Source: Dichetophora obliterata
Taxonomy: Eukaryota; Arthropoda; Insecta; Diptera; Sciomyzidae
DNA length: 64,000 bases
Reading direction: 5' to 3'
NCBI GenBank assembly: GCA_963920525.1
Contig: OY986435.1
Location: forward strand, 262,448,962-262,512,961
This document shows, piece by piece, positions 23,176 to 35,589 of the stretch. The position numbers and the translations under genes were made by a program. Under the pieces are notes generated by a model. The model was not told the origin of the DNA. It worked only from the letters and a program-made list of their open reading frames with translations, and made no database searches. The stretch's first letter is position 1, and every line of letters starts with the position of its first letter.

Positions 23176-23643
23176 TAAGGGGTTACTAAGCGATTACATA
23201 ACCGAAGACTGATTACGGAAGCAACTACGAATTGATTACTTAGCATTAACATTACGTTAGCATTAACATTACAATCTGATCAGTGACCCCTAAATACTGG
23301 CAGCACTTCTACCATTTCTGACATGGTTTTATACACAGGCTGAATGTACCTACTGAATGATTGTATCTCAGCATGAAGCTCAGCAGCTCCAAGATCCTGT
23401 GAAAGAAAGATCCAGTAACTCAAAAATGATTTGATGTTAAATAAAAGTCGCAAATTGTTATGTAATCGCATAGTAACTGGTTTTCAGCTAAGAAATCGCT
23501 TGGTAATCGCTTCGGTTATCAGTCTTCGGTTATGTAATCGCTTAGTATTCGGTATTCAGCTAAGTAATCGCTTGTTAGTCGCTTCAGTAATTGGCATTCG
23601 GTTAGGTAATCGGTCGTCGGTAATCGATGTGGTAACCGGTTTC
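23176..23643. repeat. Foldback repeat of 'taatcgcttcggtta' motifs
   Basis: The left arm (tactaagcgattacataaccgaagactgattacgg, 23185-23220) is the inverse of the right arm near 23500-23555. Within the right arm, 'agtaatcgcttggt' units repeat about seven times. Non-coding; a likely foldback/MITE of unknown class. Confidence 0.65.
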
Positions 23644-25195
23644 TATGGGTAAAATTCCAAAAGAGAATGCGAATATAAAAACACTCCTTTTTCGGGTCCA
23701 CCATGGTCTCCAAATACTTTTTGAAATTCTAAAATCACAACGATGACGTGAGATTATTATCCCATATCGACCACGGCAAAGATGTGTCAGTCCATCCCAA
23801 AAGAAAAAGACAGTTTTTTCTTGATTTTTGACACTAATAACTGAAAAAAATTCATATCAGAAAATAAGTGTTATTACTCAACCTATAAATTTTTTCCTGA
23901 AAAACAAAAGTTATGCGACAACCAAAAAAATTTTTCAAAAAAAAAAAATTAATTATAAAAAAATTTATTTGCACCCATTTTAATTATTAATTTTAACCAA
24001 TTCTTATTAAATTTTTGTGTAAACTTGTAAAAATTACAAAATTTTCCGACCAACAGTTTAGAAATCTTTTTTTAGCTGTAAGAAATCATTCCAGTATCAC
24101 TTTGATATGGAATATATCAATTCATAGTTTTAGCGGTGAAATTATAAAAGACTATTCGTCAGTATAACAGTTTCATAGCTATTAGCCGATAGGTGGCGCT
24201 AAATAACTCACATACTTTTAGGCTTACGCTGAAATTAAGAAGAGAAAAAGCAACATAGCAACAACAATTATATGCAAACATTAACTCGCTATAACTTAAA
24301 AAAAAATATAATTTTTTAGGAAATAAAAAGTCTAGTTTGCACATCTGCCATACCTACCAAACCATACTAAATTTATTAAGATTGGACTTGTACTTAAAAA
24401 GCCTTACGCCGCACAATGGCTCGTTCTGCCTGCGGTCGTGGCAAAAGTCAATTTTCGAGTGGTTCTCTTTTGCATACCTGATATTTTTATCAGATAAAGA
24501 AATGTTTGGAGCTAAGGAATCCGAAACTTTAACTTATTTGGATAATTAGTTTTATTTGTATAATTCGTTAAAGTTTAGTGATTTTTCAAGTTTGCAAAAT
24601 AACTTTTTTTTTTGAAAAAAAATCACGAAATTTCTGAGAGACGTTTAAAAACATGGACATGTTTTTGCCACAGAAGTAAGTATTGGTCTATATGAAAAAA
24701 AGAAAATAAAAACTAAGTGTTTTTCTTGTTTTTGTTTTTCTAAAACACTGATTTGGCATTGTTTTCAAACTTAACGTGGAGTTTCAATAGTTACACGTTC
24801 TAGTTACTAAAAATGTATTTTATGGTTATTTCTTAGCATTTTGTAAAAAACTCAGCTGCAACTATGCACAACTTTCAGCGCTAGAGCGATTTTTATGGAG
24901 AGGTCTTGGTTGTAGGAAGTTGCGTCCGCCAGTATGTTATACACATTGAATCTTAAATTTTGAGCTAGAAAGGTTAAATTTTGTAAGCAGATCTCTTTTG
25001 GACCATAATAGACACAGTTAAAATAAAAAAATTTTGAAAACATCTGACTGTTTTCAGGTCACTTATTAAAAATTTCATTTTGTCGAATTTTTTTTTTACC
25101 TGTTGTTGCTTACTTAGATATACTTATCTTTTTTATTTATGCTCGGAGAAAGAAACAGACAACTTTAAATTGATTATTGGAATTTTTTATATCAG
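23644..25195. other. AT-rich intron, no gene recognised
   Basis: There are long A and T runs and short ORFs without motifs. Nothing supports a gene or a bounded mobile element. Confidence 0.5.
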
Positions 25196-27235
25196 GTACT
25201 AGCTGAAACCCGGCGCGTTGCTGCCACTCTACCTTGTCAAACGCCCATAAAATGTTATCAGTTAAACAGCATGTCTAAATTGAGGTCGAATACTGAATTC
25301 CGAGACTGTGCGACCTATATCCACAAAGCTATTCGATATAACAAATTTGGGTAGAATAGGAAGTGCCACACCCTCTTGATCACCGCTCAAATAATGTAAT
25401 CAATTAAACTGCATGAGTACATGGAGGTCGAATACACAATTCCAAAATTGTGCGACATATAATTCCAAAACTATTCGATAGCACAAATTTGGGTTGTATG
25501 GGAGGTGCCACTCCCCTTTTCCCTACGCCCATAAAATTTTACCAATGAAACTGCATGTGTAAATTGAGGTCGAATACTGAATTCCGCGACTGAGTTACCT
25601 CCCAGAGGAAAAATAATAAGCGCTTGTAGAAGCACCGCATTTTATGCGCAGTTTTGGTACGCTTTAAGGACGCGCTCTTCAGACTTCAGAGTTGTTGAGC
25701 GCATATTTTTATCTACCTTTTTTTCATACAGAATAAATCAAGAAAATAGCACAGTGTTAAGACGTTTGACTCTAACCTACGCAGTCCGAGTTCAATCCCA
25801 GGCTATGCAAAGCAATTTTTTTATTTAACTTTAATGTTGTTTTCGAATTTAACTGCATCCTCAAAGCTTACCAAAGATGCAGTAAAAATGCGCCTACTTT
25901 TGCGGACACGTAGAACAAAAAAGGAAAGTAAGCTTCATCAAAAAAGATGCGCCGCTTGCTTAAAAAACAGCGCATCATCATTAGTGTTTCAGCGCTACTT
26001 TTACCCGCTGGGCTATATCTCTAAAGCTAGTCGATATCGCAAATGTTGGGTTAAGTTGGGGGTGTCACGCCCCTCGACAAACTTTAAAAAGTTCTATCAG
26101 TCAATCTGCATGCGTAAATTTTGGTCAAATACTGAATTTCGACGCTGTGCGACCTCGAACTCCAAAGCTATTCGATATCACAAATTTTCGTTGTATGGGA
26201 GGTGCCACTCCCCTTTGATCAACGCTCAAAAAATGAAATCAATGAAACTGCATGTGAACATTGAGGTACGTACGTCCTTGCTGTACGCCCACAAAATGTA
26301 ATTAATGAAACTGAATGCATAAATTGAGGTCGAATACTGCATTCTGACGCTGTGTGACCTATAACTTCAATGATATTCGATATCGCAAATGTACGTTAAA
26401 TGGGAGGTGCTACGCCCCTCTTACCAATGAACATAAAATTAAATCAATGAAACTGCATGTGAACATTGAGGTCGAATACTGAATTCCGGCGTTGTGCGAC
26501 CTATAACTCCAAAGCTATTTGATAGCACAAAGTTGGGTTGTATGGGAAGTTTCACTCCCCTCTGCCCTACGCCCATAAAATGTAAGTAATGAAAGTGCAT
26601 GTGTAAATTGAGGTCAAAAACTGAAATCCAAAGCTGTGCGGCCTATAACTTCAAAGCTATTCGATATCGCAAATTTGGGTTGTATGGGAGGTGCCCCTCC
26701 CCCTTGTCCAACTCCCTTAAAATTTCATCACTGAAACGGTACGTTTAAATTGTGGTCGAATACCGAATTTCTAAGCTGAGCGACCCATAACTCTACAGCT
26801 ATTCGATAACACAAATTTTGTGTATATTTGTGGGAGGTAAAAGGGGTGTGGCATTTCTTCTTAAACCATCTCGTACTCAGAGCAAAGCCACTTACAAAAT
26901 TTGAGCTCAATCGGACCAATAGTTTCGAAGTATTTTGGTATTTTCTTAAAAGTAGGCGTATATAAAGTGTGACCACGCCCGCTTTCATTAAAGTTAATGA
27001 CAGTTATCATACGAACTTATTTACCAAATTTTAATTTAATACGACAAAACCGTCTTAAATATAGCATTTTTATTAATTTGTCTGCGATAAAAGGGGGTGT
27101 GGCATTATTTCCTTCCTAAACCTTTGCGTAGCAGTTACGAACAAACCCGTAGAAGGAAGTATCCAATTTGGTCCAGTCGTTTTCAAGTTTTAAGCATCCG
27201 AACAAATCACGATTCATTTTTATATATAGAGATAT
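25196..27235. repeat. Repeat element with internal 142-bp tandem array
   Basis: It starts actagctgaaacccggcgcg and ends tttttatatatagagat, a pairing seen in dispersed insect repeats of uncertain class. The core (25240-26850) is a tandem array whose marker 'ttgaggtcgaatactga' recurs at 25281, 25422, 25565, 26120, 26262, 26325, 26467, 26609 and 26751. The spacing is mostly 141-143 bp. It is broken by an insertion at about 25603-26010, and one unit is short. The ORFs here are by-products of the repeat. Confidence 0.8.
25744..25812 (+). other. tRNA-like segment (possible SINE head)
   Basis: The A-box-like tagcacagtgtt (25748) and the B-box-like gagttcaatccc (25789-25800) are spaced as in a tRNA gene. 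It lies inside the insertion that splits the 142-bp array. I could not fold a convincing acceptor stem, so a tRNA-derived SINE or tRNA pseudogene is more likely than a working tRNA. Confidence 0.4.
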
Positions 27236-27704
27236 TGATTTGTGGGCGGTAAAAGTGGGCGTGAAAACATTTATGCATCGTCGTGACTGCCTCTTGGAGT
27301 ACCTACACAGCAAGTTTTATTACAAAAATGTGTAGAACTCCGGAATTGCCATGATTTCGAAAAAGTGGGCGTATATATATTGCGACCACGCCCTTTTTTG
27401 TACAGTTACTGACAGTAACCATCTGAACAAAATTACTAAATCTTAATGCTTAGCATTTGTACAAAAGAAAAAATGTTGCCATCGCAAAAATTATATTATT
27501 GATTAGTGTGACCAAAGCATAAGATAAAAAACATTGACAATACTGACTGTGAAGACTTCGCTTATCCCATCGTCATACTAAAAATTCATTTTTGCTGTAG
27601 TTCAGTGATGGATTTATATCTTATTTTTGAGCTTTTGTATACCAATACTTTATTTCAAGATTTATTAAAAATTTTATGACTTTTATTTTTCTTATTCATT
27701 ACAG
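27236..27704. other. End of the first long intron
   Basis: Includes repeat-derived sequence related to the array (gtgggcgtgaaaac, gtggccacgccc-like words) and then the pyrimidine tract and acceptor ttattcattacag before the next exon. Confidence 0.5.
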
Positions 27705-27807
27705 CTAGCAATCGCATTAGTTACCGTTGTTCGGGGTCTGTTATTGCCGAGCAGTATGTTTTAACTGCAGCACACTGCGTCACCAATTTGGTCAATACTT
27801 TGAAGTT
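27705..27807 (+). CDS. CLIP-domain serine protease, exon with catalytic His
   Basis: It joins the first exon in phase 1 and reads SNRISYRCSGSVIAEQYVLT then AAHCV. AAHC contains the catalytic His and, with CSG, the usual disulfide. The acceptor is attacag|CT and the donor AAGTT|GTAAGT. The reading frame continues into 54235 with no residues obviously missing, although the exons are 26.4 kb apart. Confidence 0.92.
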
Positions 27808-28092
27808 GTAAGTTTTCAAATATATGTGTTAACTTAAGACTGATTCTTTATTTGTATGGTTTAAACAAAGTTTGTTACGTCGATATTTTTTCGACTTTTA
27901 CCATTATAGTTAATTACTGATGTCAAAGGTTTTTCGAAAAAATTAAACGCAAATTAAAGATAGCAAAAATGTCGAAAAATCCATTAACAATGACTTTCAA
28001 AATAATTGGTCGGGAGTTATTTTATCTGAATTCTTATTGTATTATTTCGTTTATATGTTTATCTTTTTTATATGTATGTTTAGTATGACAAA

Positions 28093-28318
28093 CAGCCCAA
28101 TTCTGAATGATTTTTCCCGGAGAATTGGAAAAGGGTGTTTTAATTTTTAAGACAGCAGATAAAGATATCACATAATTTTAGTTAACACTCATTAATATTG
28201 CCGGTTGATGAAAAAATTAAATTTCCATTCTAAATTTCCAAAATGTTTTTGAACTTTCTCTTAAAAATGAAAACTCCATTTTCCAATTCCTCAGGAAAAA
28301 TTATTCAGAATTAGGCTG
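28093..28318. mobile_element. CAGCCC-ended MITE, copy A
   Basis: Inverted ends cagcccaattctgaatgatt and the inverse of attcagaattaggctg. The same family is at 40877-41110 and 49902-50119, sharing internal 'ttttaatttttaagacag' and the inverse 'aaaactccattttcc'. Non-coding, about 226 bp. Confidence 0.75.
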
Positions 28319-29277
28319 AATGAAATGACTTTACCCTTTAAATCAAGTTCGGAGCGCTCATGATTCGGACTCTTAAAAGATCCTTATTGAAGAGGATTTT
28401 ATGAGGTCCTCTTTATTTATCAGTTTTTAAAGCGTACGTACACTCCTGAAAAGAACATATTTCGGATTGTTTTTGGATTACTTCAGTTAAGAGCTCTGAA
28501 AAAACTCACATTTAGTAGTGTTTTTTGAAAATCCACCTGAATATGGTTGTTTTATGTGTATTTTCTGTATTTACAAAAAACGAGCTCCTAAAAACATCCC
28601 ATTTGGGTGCATTTTTGGAGTAGAAATTTAAAGAAAAAAAAAAAAAACATATGCGTCGCTGGACACACGAGAGAAGCGAAACTATTTGCAGTCTGATAAG
28701 TTTGATAATTTAATGGTTTTTTTATTAAAAAATTTCAAATATTGTTTACTAAAAAAAAAAAAATATTTCCAGCAGTAAATTTTATTACCTTACATTATAA
28801 TTTTGAATTAATTTTGAATTATTTTTGTAAATGTTAATGAAATTATTGCTTTTTAATATATAAAATATCAAACGTATAAATAATCATCGATAATGTCATC
28901 GATATTTCGTGTTGTGCAAATATTTGGATTGCTTAGCATTCGCAAATTGTATTTATCAAAACGGCATTGTTTAAGGCCTAGAATTTGTATGAAATAGATT
29001 TTTTTTTTATATTTCAAAAGTAAAGTTTTTCTGACGTTATTTGCACTTCTACAGCCGTTTTACTTGGTGTCCAGGCACGTGTTTCGTCTAGATTCATTCT
29101 CTTTATACTCATTTATTTCGAAACTACTTTTTTCGACATGGTGTTGTAGAAAAAACAAAAACTATTCAGCCGAATCATCTGAAATTTAAATATGCTATTC
29201 ATAACTGGCATATCATGCACTGGCTATCGATGGAACTAGAATCAAAGTTGTATATCAACAACATCGTATATTTTACA
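28319..29277. other. AT-rich intron, no gene recognised
   Basis: Nothing beyond long A tracts and short repeats. No ORF with a motif. Confidence 0.5.
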
Positions 29278-30670
29278 GGTTCAGGGAAATAACGCCCAAA
29301 ATAAAAAATTAAATTAAGACCAAAAATTTTCTATACAAATTTGGAGGTTATTTCATAATGAAGCCTGGATTGGACTTACCGAGGGTTGTAATTTCTAAGC
29401 AGCGGCCGAAGGCCTCCTATGAACAGAAACAGAATTATATCCAGAAGTACTGTAGACAGCGAAGCCGGTGTTGGACTTGTTCCAACGGTGCTATTTAAGT
29501 ATAAAAGGGGTTATATCTTAAAAAGTTATTCATGGATTTCTATGTTTAATACCTCGTTGAACAGATATTTGCATAACCTCACTTTTGATTTCCATAGTTT
29601 TTTTAAAAATTGAAAAACCATGTTTTTGAGGCCACTTTTGACCCCTATAACTTCTAAACGACTTGAGAGCGACCTTTAACTTTTTCATTAATAGCTTTTT
29701 TAGCTCCAAATACACATATTGAAAAAATGTCATTTAAACTAAAGGTAAAATGAGCTCCGCTAAATAACTCCTAACGAAATAACTCCTAAAATTTCCCATA
29801 CAAAGTTAGGAGTTATTTCACATGAAAGAACTCCTACGTGTTAGGTGCTCCTTCACCAATGTTAGGAATTTTTTCATCTTTGACTGTTAGGTGTCTGTTC
29901 ATTATGTAATAACTTCTAAAAAGTTGCTGATGAAATTAGTCCCAATTATTTAACTCCTTTGGCTCTAAGAAATATGGCCATAAAACGAAAAAAAGGGCCC
30001 AAATGGCTTTTTTATTTATGATATAACGATTTGTTCTTATACGAAATGTGGTTTTAAAATTCCGTACAAGGGAAAACTATTTTATCGGCCAAATATAATT
30101 TTATGTGGTGGGGCAATATTTCATATTAAAAAAAATCCCGAATTTGGGCCCTTATTTAATTTTTCGTTTTGTGTGCATTTTTCCAGAGGTCTCAAGCCTT
30201 CCCTGCTCGCTTTACGCTTATGTCAGCAGCAAAACTTCTTTACGCACTTCAACAGCAACACACCCGGGTATGTACATATGTTTTGTATGGGGAATGTCAT
30301 GCCGTTAGCATATAAATGCTAATATCTAACTCGTTTGTTGGAATTTCTGTATTATTTTTTTTGTTTGTTAGAAATATTGTTTATTTTTAATAATAAAAAT
30401 AAAAGTAGAGATATTTTTGCATTTCTGCATAATTTTTTTATTTTGTTAGAAAGAGACAAAAGGTTCAAAACCAGTTTTACTAGTTTTACCCTTGCATATT
30501 TTTTTATGTTGTTAGAAAGATACAAAAGGTTACAAACCAGTTTTACCAGTTTTACCCTTGCATATTTTTTTATATTTTGTTAGAAAGAGACAAAAGGTTC
30601 AAAAACAGTTTTACCCTTGCATTTAGTCATTGTACATACGTTTTGTATGGCAAATGGCATGCCGTTATAA

Positions 30671-30821
30671 TCCGGCAGGTACACATTCAACTAATCGCTT
30701 GCGATTCCGATTTTTTTCACTAATATACTCACACATTTAGTGTACCAACAGCTCAAATGTCTGAGTGAATTAGTGATAAAACGTGAAACACAAGCGATTA
30801 GTTGAATGTGTACCTGCCTGG
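30671..30821. mobile_element. 151-bp hairpin MITE
   Basis: Nearly perfect terminal repeats around GCAGGTACACATTCAACTAA, with TAA on both sides (30668-30670, 30822-30824). It lies just upstream of the piggyBac-like ORF. Non-coding. Confidence 0.65.
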
Positions 30822-30953
30822 TAAAGAGACAAAAGAAATTTGCAGAAACTTCATTCTTTGTAGTTTCGTCAGCAAATTTAGTTTACATTTATGATTCGAA
30901 GTGAAAAGACGTTTCTGTTTATTTTGTGGAAAAAAAAATAAAATAGAAGTGAA

Positions 30954-32659
30954 ATGGCAGATGGTGAATGGCTTACTCTACGACAACTAAGCGCACTTTC
31001 GTACGAAGAACAGCAAGCATATATTCGTCAAACGCTTGATGAGAGCCAAGAAGAAATTAGTGACCACGATTCAGTAGTTGGTGATGAGGCTTTAGATGAA
31101 TGTGTAGGTGATATTGGTGGTGATGACTCAGACTTTGAAGAGAACAGGCAGTGATTCTGATGAAGAACTTGAAGATGCACCAATTGAATCTGGGAAAAAT
31201 TTTACTGCCAGAGATGGTAATGCTTGGTCTTCGATACAACCACAACCTGTAAGATTCCGTACGCACAACATTCTAAGAAGTGCACAATCTGGACCAGTAC
31301 GGGCAACGCAAGGTTTGAGCATTGCAGAAACGTTCAAATTGATAATGTCAGACGAAATATGGGACATAATTATTCGTGAATCAAATCGAAAGGCAAGGCA
31401 GTTCTTTGATGATGACAATGCAAAACATCCAACAAGAGAATCGAGATCATGGATTCCCATAACAGAAAGTGAATTTCATGCATATTTGAGCGTACTTTTG
31501 CTAAGTGGCGTTACACATTCTGGTTACGTGCATACGAAATATTTGTGGAATACTAAATCACATCCATTATATCGTGCTGCAATGAGTGTACGACGATTTT
31601 GGGAAATTAGCCGCTTCATTCGTTTTGATAATGGAAACACACGCCAGCAACGCAAACAAACTGACAAAGCAGCAGCAATATCGGACGTTTTTTTGATGCT
31701 AAACAGCTGTCTTCGTAGATATTACGTGGCAGGAGCCAACGTCACCGTAGATGAACAATTGTATGCTTATCGTGGTGGAACTGGCTTCACGCAATACATA
31801 CCATCAAAACCTGACAAATATGGGATAAAAGTGTGGTGGGTGTGCTACTCCATTTCGTCCTATCCATATCCATTATAAATAACTAAATTGAATTTAATTT
31901 TTCAATGCAGGGACAAATCTATACAGGAATGGCACCGTCTGGTAAACGTGAAAGAAACGTTGGTGAAAGAGTTGTCAAAGATTTATGTGTCAACCTTTTT
32001 GGTGGAAGTGGAAAAAATATTGTATGAGACAACTTTTTCACTAGCTACAACTTGGCAAAATTTTTGATGATAGGCAATAATTTATCTATATTGGGTACTT
32101 GCAACAAAAGGCGTACATTCGTGCCAGCAGCATTTGCCAACCCCAAACGACGTGAGGCTGAATCGTCAATGTTTGGGTTCTATAATCACGTTACGATGTG
32201 CTCGTACGTGCCCAAGAAAAACAAGGCAGTTGTAATATTGTCCACTCTGCTGCGTTTGCTGCATACATAATATACGTTGACAACAACACTCACCTGAAGT
32301 CATACACAAGCCGCCGTAGGATGTTTCTCCATCAGCTAAGCGAGCAACTATGCAAGCCAGAAATAGAGAGAAGGGCGAATAACAGCAGAATATCCAGAGT
32401 TTTTTCAACGCGCAATGCCATTGAAGCCATGATAGGTAGGCCCATCCGAGTTGTGGATGCTGGAGCACATGAAGCGGAGGAGCGTGATAGTACGGGACGT
32501 CTAAAAGTAAAGGGGAATTGCTACATCTGCTCCAAACGACGCCCTACTCGTAAAGCATGCACATTATGCAACAAACCAGTGTGCGCAGAGCATTCCAAAG
32601 ACTTGCCGCAATGCGATTGTTGTAATTTTTTTAATATTTTTTTCATAAGTATTTTATAA
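30954..32659 (+). pseudogene. piggyBac-like transposase, frameshifted and internally deleted
   Basis: Starts MADGEWLTLRQLSALSYEEQ. After a shift near 31140 it continues through the acidic region and the PGBD fold (ESEFHAYLSVLLLSGV, YHTKYLW-like block, VRRFWEISRFIRFDNG). The first catalytic block VTVDEQLYAYRG and the second (DNFFTSYNLA, after a stop and shift near 32020) survive. The third Asp block, normally VDxxDQ, is lost in a deletion near 32235. A C-terminal Cys-rich finger follows (CYICSKRRPTRKACTLCNKPVC). A 35-50-bp extra stretch ending ttcaatgcag near 31908 may be an intron or an insertion. The gene is dead. Confidence 0.85.
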
Positions 32660-33664
32660 TTTATAATAATTTTTATACCATAAGTATTTTTTTCACTCAA
32701 AATAAACTATACTTTTCGATTATATTATCATATTTGCATGCGTTTTACTATACATACCCAGGTATGTATGCTGTTGACGTAAGGGTGCAACTTTGTAAAT
32801 GGGCTTTATCTACCAAACGGATGATCCAATCCTAGCCAAAATTGGGACTATTGCGTAAAACAGTTTTCGCTAGGATATCACGAAATTTTAAGTCGATCCG
32901 ATTATGCAGTTTAGACCTACAGCGTTTTGAAAACGCAAAAAATACCTAGGTATGTTGCCGTTGACATAAGGGTTTATGGTTGCGGCCAGGCAGTCGCGCC
33001 GAACGTGGACCGGAGGACTAGCGCGGAAGGGCGCGGATGGTCGCGCCAAACGTGGGGTGGCAACAACACAACAAAAGACAATATACTAACCTAATCGAAA
33101 TTAGTTTACTACGGGGCAATATTTCATATTAAAAAAAGATCTAAAATTTGGGCTACTATTTAATTTTCCGTATTTTGTGCATTTTTCCAGATATCTAGAG
33201 CCTTCCTTGCTCGCTTTAAGGTAGCGGCCAGAAGAACCACAATTGGTTTTTTTTTAAATATTCTGAAAATTGGGACTTAATTCATCATTTCCGTTTAGGT
33301 TTTATTTCATAATGAACATACCCCTAAATGTTAGATTTTATGTCTTATTTCATCAGGAGCTAGGAGTTATTTCATCTTTCAACGTTAGGACTTATTTCAT
33401 GTACCGTTAGGAGTTCTTTCATTAGACGATTAGGAGCTATTTCGTTAGGAATTATTTCGCGGAGCCGGTAAAATGTTCCCAATTTTTTTCCAAAAAGATT
33501 TTGAGTCTTATAATATATTCGGTTTAGGCGTTTTTTCATTTTTTGGGCTTTATTTCACTTTTTATTTTGGGCGTTATTTCATTTTCTTATGCCCAAAATG
33601 TTTTGGGCTTTATTTCATTTTTAATTTTGGGCGTTATTTCATTGGGCGTTATTTCCCTGAACCT

Positions 33665-34206
33665 ATTTTATTTTTTTTATTTTTTATTTTATTTTATTAA
33701 TAACCGGTAGAAAACAAGCTTTTTTAAGAACTTAATTTCAAAAGCGCGTCATTCTGTCAGTTTTCAATATTTTTTCATTCTAGTGCCAGCTATAGCTGCA
33801 CTCATAGTAATTAATAATATTCTTGATTTTTATTTTTCAGATAAATAGAAAAGTACAAATCTACAACACCGCCCATGCCCCTTTTCCTAGAGAGCGTAAC
33901 ATTGAGCGTCATTTTGAACAAGATCAACAATTTTTTAAATTAAAAAAATAATTTCTTTTATGATGAATGAGTGTTACAATATACGTTAAAAGTTGAAATA
34001 TCGTTGCTTAATATCTTAACTTTTAAAACTTTTAACTTTAAAAAGCCTAAAAATACCTTAAATTTTCGAGTGTTAGACCACCGGCCTTGCCTGAAATGTC
34101 AATGAACCTTCGTCTGAATTCGCAATTAAAATGAACACCTAAAACAATTGGCAACCCGTTCAATGGAACCTTGCTATTTTTGTTGTTTGGATAGCTAATG
34201 CACAAT
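33665..34206. other. AT-rich intron, no gene recognised
   Basis: No coding region or bounded repeat is supported. Confidence 0.45.
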
Positions 34207-34445
34207 GGGTCTGTTCGGAAATGCATCATGATGCTCAAACTGCTTATTAGCATAAACAATATGTTCGAAAAAGGCCCACTTTGCAGCACTGCAAACGTCA
34301 AACATTCCAAAATGTAATTTTTTTATCAAGCGTAACTCATCATTCGCATGAAAATATCACGCTGCAATTTGGACGCTTAAAAAATGCCAGTTGTGCGCAT
34401 ATTGCACCACGATTTGCAAATCGTGATGTATTTCCGAACAGACCC
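34207..34445. mobile_element. 239-bp MITE with GGGTCTGTTCGG ends
   Basis: Ends GGGTCTGTTCGGAAATGCAT and the inverse of atgtatttccgaacagaccc, with AAT on both sides (34204-34206, 34446-34448). Non-coding. The left flank 'ggatagctaatgcacaat' recurs at about 34522, which points to a local duplication. Confidence 0.7.
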
Positions 34446-35589
34446 AATTAACCAATTAAGAAAAGAACGATTATTGTGATCTGCTGCATCAAAGCCTTAC
34501 GCATTCACAATTGAATATGTAGGATAGCTAATGCACAATCCTTTTAATAGGGGTATTCACGGGTTGATGCGAAACGCAGTTGCGACAATGCAAAAATGCA
34601 TGATTGCGAACTTTCGCATCATTCATTGGAAGCAATTTTGCAACTCTTCTTGAATTACGCACTGCTCAAACCAATTGCGAGAACACACAAGCAGTGATGC
34701 TAAACAGATGATTCATGTTTTGGTTGTTTTCGAACGTAGTTGCCACCTGGGTAAAACTTTAAAAAGGTTTTGTTTGTACGTAGATTTTAATAACTTTTTA
34801 TGATTTTGAAATAAGGTGGCAATATATTTACTGTTCATTCGATATTTAATTTTATTGCATAATTAAGTTGCAATATTGATGTTCACGCGTTAGTGCGCAA
34901 AATATCATGCACTTTCACACTCTTGCAAGTCGAAGTCGAAATAAGTCGAAAGTCGACTTTTGCTTGATAATTTTCGACTTCTGGCAATCGACTTTTTGAT
35001 ATTGAAAAAAGTCGAAAGTCGACTTTTACTTTCGACTTTTTTTCATTGTATGCGAAACAAAAACCTTAACGCTAATTTGAGAACTGTCTTCTCTAAACTA
35101 TTAACGAAATAGCTGTTTAACAACAAATAAAGCTGCGTTGGCAAGTCTTGATTCGATAAATGTAAAATAGTGGTAGGCAAAATTAAAAAAAGAGACTGTA
35201 AGTGGAAGTGTGACAAAGCAATTGCGTATCATCTGATTACGTTACAAGCGTAACAAAATGCTTTAATGAAATTGTCACTATTTGAAAAGCAGGTGACAAT
35301 TTTTATCAAAATTTATTATTTTTGAGCTTCAAATTTTGCTTTAAAAAAAAAATAGCAGTGAGGGGACTGCCGACCGAAGCGAAAACCTATATATAAAATA
35401 TTAGTATTCCCTGGAAGACGTTATCCTGCCACGACCGCCTAACTGCTATATAAGAATTTTCATGCTAATATAGGGTTTCGGACTATCCTACATGTAGGAT
35501 GGATTTGACAGGTCGGATGGACATGTAGGAATGTGCGAAAGCTCATACTGCAGCTCATACTACATGTAGGATGAAAATCTAAAAAGTTC
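34446..35589. other. Intron with palindromic 'gtcgaaagtcgac' cluster
   Basis: At 34926-35040 the words gtcgaaagtcgac, cgacttttgc and their inverses pile up into a strong short palindrome. At 35490-35580 the word 'ctacatgtaggat' repeats. No gene is supported. Confidence 0.5.

Larger units (their letters stand above)
29278..33664. mobile_element. 4.4-kb element with long inverted arms enclosing a piggyBac-like remnant
   Basis: The outer ends are AGGTTCAGGGAAATAACGCC and its inverse. The arms carry matching inverted blocks rich in 'gaaataactcctaac' (29745-29950 against 33280-33475). ATTTTA is present outside both ends. Separately, a 105-bp block beginning ggggcaatatttcatatt (30113 and 33114) is repeated in direct orientation around the piggyBac part. 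The arms are non-coding. Class unknown; it may be a foldback element invaded by piggyBac. Confidence 0.6.

Noticed and set aside
25834..26301. 155-codon ORF
   Set aside because: It runs through the insertion and the 142-bp array and has no motif. It is a by-product of the repeat.
33473..33700. Phe-rich ORF
   Set aside because: It is a translation of the repeated 'gggctttatttcatttt' arm of the element.
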